Translations under genes and position numbers: made by a program
The notes under the pieces: generated by a model
The model's input: only the letters and a program-made list of their open reading frames with translations
Told to the model about the DNA's origin: nothing
Database searches by the model: none
In this document: positions 56,919-64,000 of the stretch, piece by piece
How the letters are laid out: the number at the start of each line of letters is the position of its first letter
Numbering within the stretch: position 1 is the stretch's first letter
NCBI GenBank assembly: GCA_030248295.1
Contig: JASANH010001652.1
Span: forward strand, 124,001-188,000
Source: Mesodorylaimus sp. YZB2_4
Taxonomy: Eukaryota > Nematoda > Enoplea > Dorylaimida > Dorylaimidae
Reading direction: 5' to 3'
Length of the DNA: 64,000 nucleotides

Positions 56919-58618
56919 ATGGTAAGAAATCGAAAAATATTTCATACCATGTTCTGAGGTCTAAAAGCGTCGTAGTACTGTAGGCTGTAGTGCAGCTAAT
57001 ATAGGCCTACCGAACAGGGTGATGAGGCGGCATGTTTACAGTATGTGCTTATGTAAACCATTCTTTGTAGTCTTTGATTGCGTCCATGTCAATACGTAGG
57101 CCGGCATAGGTACTCATTTTAGCAATGAAATGTTGGGGCCGAGTTAATCTGATCTACCCTACGTATTTTTCCATGTACAGTATATGTTTCTATATTTGCT
57201 ATGTATTTTACTCGTGAATCCTTCCGTAGGATTTACTCTACTTTATCGTGGCGTAGTTGCAGGTATGAGGTAGGAAGCTAGTCTTAGGGGCGAAAGGCCA
57301 TCATGTGCTGTACCCGAACCTAGGCCTTTTTGAGAAGCCCGAGTTAATTTTTCGTCTAGGTGCTGTACCCTATAGGCTTAGCCTATACCTACGCTAACAC
57401 TCTTAACAGGCCCATGTCATTTCAGGCTAGACGTTACGATGCTCGAACGACCATTTTCTCGCCGGAAGGTAAGATACATTCCGAATTCCTGTTCATTGCG
57501 TTCTTGAAGCCTATGCGTGTTCCTTTAGGCCGATTGTACCAAGTGGAATATGCGATGGAGGCGATCAATCACGCCGGAACGTGCTTAGGCATTCTAGCTA
57601 AAGACGGAATCGTATTAGCGGCGGAAAATCGGAATGTGCATAAATTGTTAGACGATAGCGTCTTTTCTGAAAAGATCTACAAATTGCACGAGTACGAAAT
57701 TTAATATAAATCTATTCATTTTTCTTCTTGTTAACGAGTAGTATTTCAGCGATATGGCTTGCGGTGTTGCGGGTATCACGGCCGATGCTAACGTCTTGAT
57801 TACCATGCTCAGGCAACACGCCCAACGGTAAGTGCTTTGTGAACTGCCAATCAGGGGGTTTCTAGATCGTATTCTCCTTTTTCAGCTATCAGTTGCAATA
57901 CAGCGATCCCATTCCATGCGAACAACTCGTCCAGTACGTTTGCGATCATAAGCAACTGTACACTCAGTCTGGCGGTAGGTCCTGTCAGTTTATTCTTAGC
58001 CCGCGTTTATCAACAGAGGCTATGTTTTAGGGAAACGTCCTTACGGTGTTAGCCTGTTGTATATGGGCTGGGATCGTCAATACGGATTCCAGTTGTATCT
58101 GTCAGACCCGAGTGGCAATTACGGCGGATGGAAGGCTACGTGCATTGGAAACAATAGCCAAGTAAGGAAGTCATCTGGTTGGGCGGAGCTAGAAGTTAGC
58201 TTGGTCTCGTTCCCCTTATTGTTTAGTCCACATTGGTCAGTGCTACGGTCGTTTCTCAAACCTGAGTAGTTTCCTTCTTATTTCCGATTTCAGGCTGCTA
58301 TTTCAATGTTAAAGCAAGATTACAAAGAAGGCGAGACGAAATTGGAAGATGCCTTGAAGTTGTGCATGAAAATTTTAAGCAAGACGTTGGACGTAAAATT
58401 GTCGTCGGAGAAGAGTAATTATAGCTTTTTGTTTAGATTCCTTCTCTAATCCCTCATTTTCAGTCGAGATAGCTACTTTGACTCGTAAAGACGATAAATC
58501 GGTGATTCGTGTATTGCCAAAGGCCGAAATCGATCATCATATTCAGGAGCACGAAGAACGAGAGAGGCAACGTGAAGAGCAGGAGGCTGCCACACGAAGT
58601 ACCCGTCTGCCAAAGTGA
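56919..58618 (+). CDS. PSMA4: 20S proteasome subunit alpha type-4, 8 exons
   Basis: This is a non-catalytic alpha-ring subunit of the 20S proteasome. Exons are 56919-56921, 57426-57468, 57529-57691, 57750-57827, 57886-57974, 58031-58161, 58294-58414 and 58464-58618, giving 260 residues (human 261). I start it at an ATG followed directly by a donor (GTAAGA), so the first coding exon is only the Met codon and the protein begins [16 protein letters not shown] as in other animals. The alternative, the ATG at 57414, would give MSFQARRYD. Family features are [58 protein letters not shown], the run around [30 protein letters not shown], and a charged tail ([13 protein letters not shown]). The 504-nt first intron is much longer than the others. 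The RPS17 start is 286 bp downstream on the same strand. Confidence 0.95.
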
Positions 58619-58858
58619 TGCATTTGCGGATGGTAGATGAAAATATTTTGTTTACCCGAGGGTTTTGTGATTTCGCTTTGCGCTCTGTTCTTGTTGAGGA
58701 AATGTACTCGGGGTAAAATGTGTAGTAAAGCTGGGTTTTTCTGATTATAGCATCTTGAGAACTCCGCCGTTCTTTGCGGTTATAATATCCTTGTTCTGCT
58801 GCGAAATCTCTAATTGCACTTTTTGTTTCTAGTGCGGTTCGCTTGGTTTTTTCATTAA

Positions 58859-59768
<910 letters not shown>

Positions 59769-59943
59769 AATGGAGCGGCAAACGAACGAGACCTGTCGTT
59801 GTCGTGGTGGATTGAATTATTGATTTGATGTTGAAGTAAAAGTTGATTGCGGAGAAAGGACAGACTGCATTCAATTCAATAGGAATAAGAGAACAAAGAT
59901 GAATTAAGTAATACCAAATACCCTGGTACACAAACACCGTTGC

Positions 59944-62900
59944 CTAGCTCGGTACTTTAGCCCTCTTCGTCCCATTTTCCTGTTCTACGCGTATCTCTTC
60001 GGCTTTACGTTTCTTTGCGACGACAGCATCGACCGGGACCTCATTTTCTTCCATAATTATCAGATCGTCCTCGTCTTCTTGGAAATTAGCTGAAAAAACT
60101 TGGTGTAGTGATGGTAAATGCTCAGCTGTGGTGTACGTACCTGACGCACCCGCACTGGCCGCAGCTTCTTCCGGTTGTGCCTTGAGAGAGCTCGTGTCAG
60201 TGAGTATCTCGTATTCGGTGTCTTGAGGTAAATCGATTCTGAAGCAAGCAAACGTCATGAGAGGAAGACCCGAAAATAATTTGTACTTACGAATGAATAA
60301 TGGTCAATCGTAATTCGTATTGTTGCTGAAAATCATCGCATTTCAAACGCGTGCCGTCTTGCACGCCCAGTTCTTTTAAAGTTTTCATTTGAAGCTCTGA
60401 AACAAGATAATTGCGTGCGACGAAATCATTCGTGGTCGAAATGGAATGTCACCTTTTGTTTCCTCTTCATCACTCGAAATAATGATCCTTCCCGAATTAT
60501 CGTCCACTTCCACATCGGGTGCTACCATGTTCAAGCGTTGTTTCAAAACCTGAAGAAAATATTGAGAATGCGTTAGCTAGTAATCGATAACACTTCTGGA
60601 TATCCTATATCCAGCCACACACAGGATATCAGGCCTTTAGTCAGATCTACCAAATAGTAGCAGCGCAAGTTTTGCACTTAGACGATATTATAGCTTCAGG
60701 CCAGCATCGATCGGTCCACCGATCCGAGGGGTGGACTGGTTTCCGATCCAATCCGACCGCTGGATCAGCCGGATCGGTAACTAAGATTTTTTGCGCTTTA
60801 TCTGCTGGAAAATGATAAATTGTGGCATACTATGATGAGAAAATCCCCTTTTTTTCTCCCAAATCAGCATTTAATCCCACTTTCAGGCGCTGGTTAATTT
60901 TGCTGTGCCCTTTGGAGTGGTCTGACAGAAAGTGACAGCGAGGAAGCAGAACAGGCTGGTGAGGACTCGTTGCCAAACACATCAAGCCCACTGCTCTAAA
61001 CAAAATTTTGAAGCGGATCAGTCGGATCGGATCAGGATCCAGGCCTTGGGCTGGATCGATCGATGCTGGGCGCTTCAGGTTCCGTAGCCGTCGAATGCGC
61101 TGTCTGTATAGTGCGTGGCTATACTGTAGATAAAGTACGACATGACATAGACCAGTTTTCAGACAAAACTTATAGACAGATCTGGTTCATTTTGCGCATC
61201 TTACATCCCGAATCGAACACTAAATCTAATCGCTTCTTGAAAATTCCTGCACCTACCCATTACTAAATAATTGAAAGTCTACAAATCTTACAAAGAAACC
61301 TAGAAGCCTGTGTTTCTTATCACAAGTAGCAAATTATAGGGGTGAACATAAAATGCGTTGTGGAAAGTTCGAGCTGGTCAACCGTGACGAGTGATCTTAT
61401 GAAGAACAGTTTCTTCCCTCTCTTATCACGGGCAAAATGTCCAGCGATATGGCCACTATGCTTTATAGATAACCTGACTGCGCGGCTGGATGCCGCTCAA
61501 GCTTTACTTGCAGAATCCGTTGTATGTTCAGCCCCAATAATTTGGAGCTTGTTCCGACATTGGTTCAAGTCCAAGCAAGACCAGACTCCCACTTGTCCAC
61601 GTCTCGTCAATCAAATAAGTCAAAAGCGTGGATTTCAAATTCAAAAAACTCATCTTACCTTCTCCGCTAAAGCTTGAACAGTGACCGTGGTGCAATCCAA
61701 TTTAACAATCACCTACAAAAATATACTCTTATCTTTTCTATCCATATAACGCAGCAAGCACCATGCCTCACTTCTGGTTTCGACGAACACACGTAACATT
61801 TCGGATTCGGGGGATCCAAACTCGAAGCGGACAGCAATCTTCCAATAGAGTGGGGATTTTGGGCAAGGAATGTCTGAAACAAGAGACACTTTGATTCCAA
61901 CTCCACCACGGTTACACTATCAAGGCAGCACCCACCGTAACACAATCTTTCAAACGATCAGTCAAAACTTTGACAGCCTCGACCACGATCAAGCCCGCAA
62001 TGATAGCATTGGTCGTCGCAATAGCCGGAATTATATTGCCTGCCATAGCTAAAACGAAACATCCGTATCTAATTGGTGTCCAGAATAAAACACGGTTCAA
62101 TCTACCTTTCACATCAAACCGAGATTTCTTTTGGATATGAAAACAATGCGCGCGAAGATTAGCGCAAGCGGTAACGAAATTTAGGCACAAATCGTCATCC
62201 TAAAAACAAACGGCCACTTTATTAGATAGTTCAGACAACCAATCCTCCCACCATAGGACCCATATTATTCCCAGGATAAAGCAAGTGTGTTCGGCCGCGC
62301 CAAAGCCAAGCCGCCTCAGCGGTGTAGATCAGTCAAAGGCGTCTGTCATGATTTGCTTGGTAGAGCTGGAAGGAAACCGTCCGGCCTGGGTTCAAATCTG
62401 GTCGTCTGAGAACCCAGTGAAGTTCTCTTTTGAGCCTTGTACGCCAGGTGGTGGGCAACTCAAACTCACACCCTGACCTCTCTGGAGTCGATAAACGAGG
62501 AGAGCCCCTAAAGAGAGGGGAGGCTCTCCAAGGCGGATCCCCTCAACAGGAATTACCCGCCCGCGGGGCAATTGCCCACATCGCGCATGCCATGCGTCCC
62601 AGGCAAACCGCAGTCGATGGCAAGATAGTGCATACCAAACACGCAGTAAAAGAGTCTATAATCGACCCTCCTCTAAAACGAACACGATGGCTAAAAAACT
62701 TTTAGTAGATATGAAAAATGACTGAAATTCCTGGCACCCAACATATTTTTTTCCAGAAAAATGAGAAATGTTCATTTTATACCTGATATAGAATTTGGGT
62801 ACAAAAACCAGCTATATTTGTTTGAGTTACAGAGAATCGACGTTTTGTGCTTTATCGAATTCAAAATATTTCAGCTCCCACCCAGATCGGAAGCCGCGGC

Positions 62901-63970
62901 AAAGACATAAGCCTCATGTTTAGAAACCAGGAAAAATTCTACTTACTTTGTCCCAAACCAAATCTTCCTTCGTTTCCAATGCACGAGCCTTCAAAGCGCC
63001 GATGCATTCAGCGAACACTTGACGACATTGGTCAACTGACCAAACGCGCTGATCTTCCAACGAGTCGAACGAATCCACAGAGGGGTCTAGAAACGAAAAA
63101 ATTTTTGCGAAAAATGATGCACAAAAAAAGGAATAAATCACAGAGATCGCAGTGGCTTACCATCAGGCTCCACTTCACTTTTCCAAGATAACGGCTCGGG
63201 TGCTCTTCGCTTTTTCCATAGATTCGCCATTGATAGCAAGTATTTGATATCTTCGTCGAAAAACTAAAATTCAGGAAAAAACAACACATTAACTACGAAT
63301 CCAAGAGCAACGCAAGCAAGTCCAATGTACGCATGGCAAATGACACTAGGAAGTGTAAGGGATATGTGATGGGATTAGACTAGTCATATCGAGATCGGAT
63401 CGGGATCAAGTATTTGATAGTTATGATCATACGATCATACAAATCTGCCGATAAAAATTATAAAAAATGTGAACTCACGCAACAAGTCAGACATTATTGT
63501 AATCAAAGTTATAGTATGAGTAACCGAGTATGTAAGTCCCATCTAGGGCATAGAAACTAACGGTCAGCGCTCCGCTAGCCACTACCTTGCTGATTCCCCA
63601 TGCTAATTTGAATCCACCCACCCATCCTGGCACTGGTCGAAACGTAATTCGGGATCGGGATTCCAAAGAATGCTGGCTGGGATAAAACCACTGTGCTCCA
63701 AAAATCTAACTGGGAATCTCTAGTCGACCAAACAGCGTATTGATGCTCTATGCAGGGTCGACCATAGCCTCAAATTCTCAAATTCAAAAAGAGAATACGC
63801 ACCTTCTTGAACAACATAGCCGGCTCGTAAGCATTGTCAGCCGCCCACGTTCGAGTTGAGACCCGATGACTGCCGACAGCCATCTCGGAGCCCGAGCCAT
63901 TATTTGCCACAGAATCGTTAACTCCGTTGCCTCCGTTTGCTGCACCATGTTCAGAAGATTCCTCTGAAAG
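59944..63970 (-). CDS. UBA2: SUMO-activating enzyme subunit 2 (partial, 5' part beyond right edge)
   Basis: SAE2/UBA2 pairs with SAE1 to activate SUMO and carries the catalytic Cys; that part lies beyond the window. Exons, 5' to 3': 63970-63803, 63263-63161, 63086-62947, 62199-62106, 62048-61936, 61873-61772, 61712-61659, 60549-60453, 60396-60291, 60238-60141, 60089-59944. Matches to the family are [93 protein letters not shown], and [16 protein letters not shown] with the zinc CxxC. The ubiquitin-fold domain ([12 protein letters not shown] onward) follows. The C-terminal tail has an acidic SUMO-interacting-like [10 protein letters not shown] and a basic nuclear signal KKRK. The intron 60090-60140 is 51 nt, in frame and free of stops, so it could be retained. 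Introns also hold a SINE and a hAT-like MITE. Confidence 0.95.
60693..61079. mobile_element. hAT-like MITE in a UBA2 intron, 8-bp target duplication
   Basis: GCTTCAGG flanks the element at 60693-60700 and 61072-61079. The body (60701-61071, 371 bp) starts CCAGCATCGATCGG, and its right end, reverse-complemented, reads GCCCAGCATCGATCGATCC; the terminal two bases are offset. Subterminal regions are full of GGATCGG/CCGATCC units. There is no coding capacity. It resembles the 7.97-kb element in size, duplication length and GATC-rich interior, but the terminal repeats differ. Confidence 0.7.
62286..62700 (+). mobile_element. tRNA-derived SINE (family 1 related) in a UBA2 intron
   Basis: The head has an A-box-like GCGGTGTAGATCAGTC and B box GGTTCAAATC at 62389-62398. 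The tRNA-like head differs from those at 40.2 and 47.7 kb, but the middle CTTGTACGCCAGG then GTGGGCAACTCA matches their CTTGCACGCCAGG and GTGGGTGACTCA. The 3' limit is approximate. It lies between UBA2 exons in antisense orientation to that gene. Confidence 0.6.
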
Positions 63971-64000
63971 CTGGTGTTTAAAAATAATATTCGCAAAATA

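Noticed and set aside
57414-57468. PSMA4 start at the ATG at 57414
   Set aside because: It would add Ser-Phe-Gln before ARRYD, and the CAG just before GCTAGACG is a good acceptor. An ATG followed by a perfect donor at 56919 gives the conserved N-terminus.

Overview
The window is metazoan nuclear DNA. Every confident gene is split by GT-AG introns, many only 45-70 nt long, and the proteins are animal families: anoctamin, PDE8, TENT5/FAM46, RUSF1, fucokinase, SAE2/UBA2, proteasome alpha-4 and RPS17. A calmodulin-like gene at 18.7-20.7 kb looks like nematode CAL-1 as I remember it, so an ecdysozoan (possibly nematode-like) source is my best guess. The species is not identified. Exon limits below were worked out by hand from splice signals, reading phase and remembered homologues; no database was searched.

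Layout. 1-6.1 kb (minus): RUSF1 (cut by the left edge) lies just downstream of the 11-exon L-fucose kinase gene FCSK. 7.2-7.9 kb (plus): a one-exon LicD/fukutin-like type II membrane protein, followed by a hAT-like MITE. 10.6-15.2 kb (plus): an 8-exon anoctamin. 18.7-20.7 kb (plus): a CAL-1-like calmodulin with two tiny exons and one GC-AG intron. 21.3-24.1 kb (minus): two tandem paralogous genes for single-pass membrane proteins that I do not recognise; this is the most novel-looking locus. 27.3-28.3 kb (plus): a divergent Ras-like GTPase with a C-terminal CAAX box. 33.4-35.6 kb (plus): TENT5. 42.5-43.3 kb (minus): a predicted secreted Gly/Met/Tyr/Pro-rich protein. 44.2-52.8 kb (plus): PDE8 in about 19 exons. 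54.1-55.0 kb (plus): a Myb/SANT-like protein with a C-terminal coiled coil. 56.9-58.6 kb PSMA4 and 58.9-59.8 kb RPS17 (both plus; RPS17 may host an intronic C/D snoRNA) meet UBA2 (minus, 59.9-64 kb, N-terminus beyond the right edge) in a convergent arrangement.

The genes do not form one pathway; this looks like an ordinary gene-rich eukaryotic segment. The long intergenic stretches (15.2-18.7, 24.1-27.3, 28.3-33.4, 35.6-42.5 kb) hold no gene I can support. Repeats include tRNA-derived SINEs of two families (one copy with an 8-bp target duplication), two hAT-like MITEs with 8-bp duplications, a small Tc1/mariner-like MITE with TA ends, long G homopolymers, and a marked excess of the 7-mer TACAGTA/TACTGTA in non-coding DNA.
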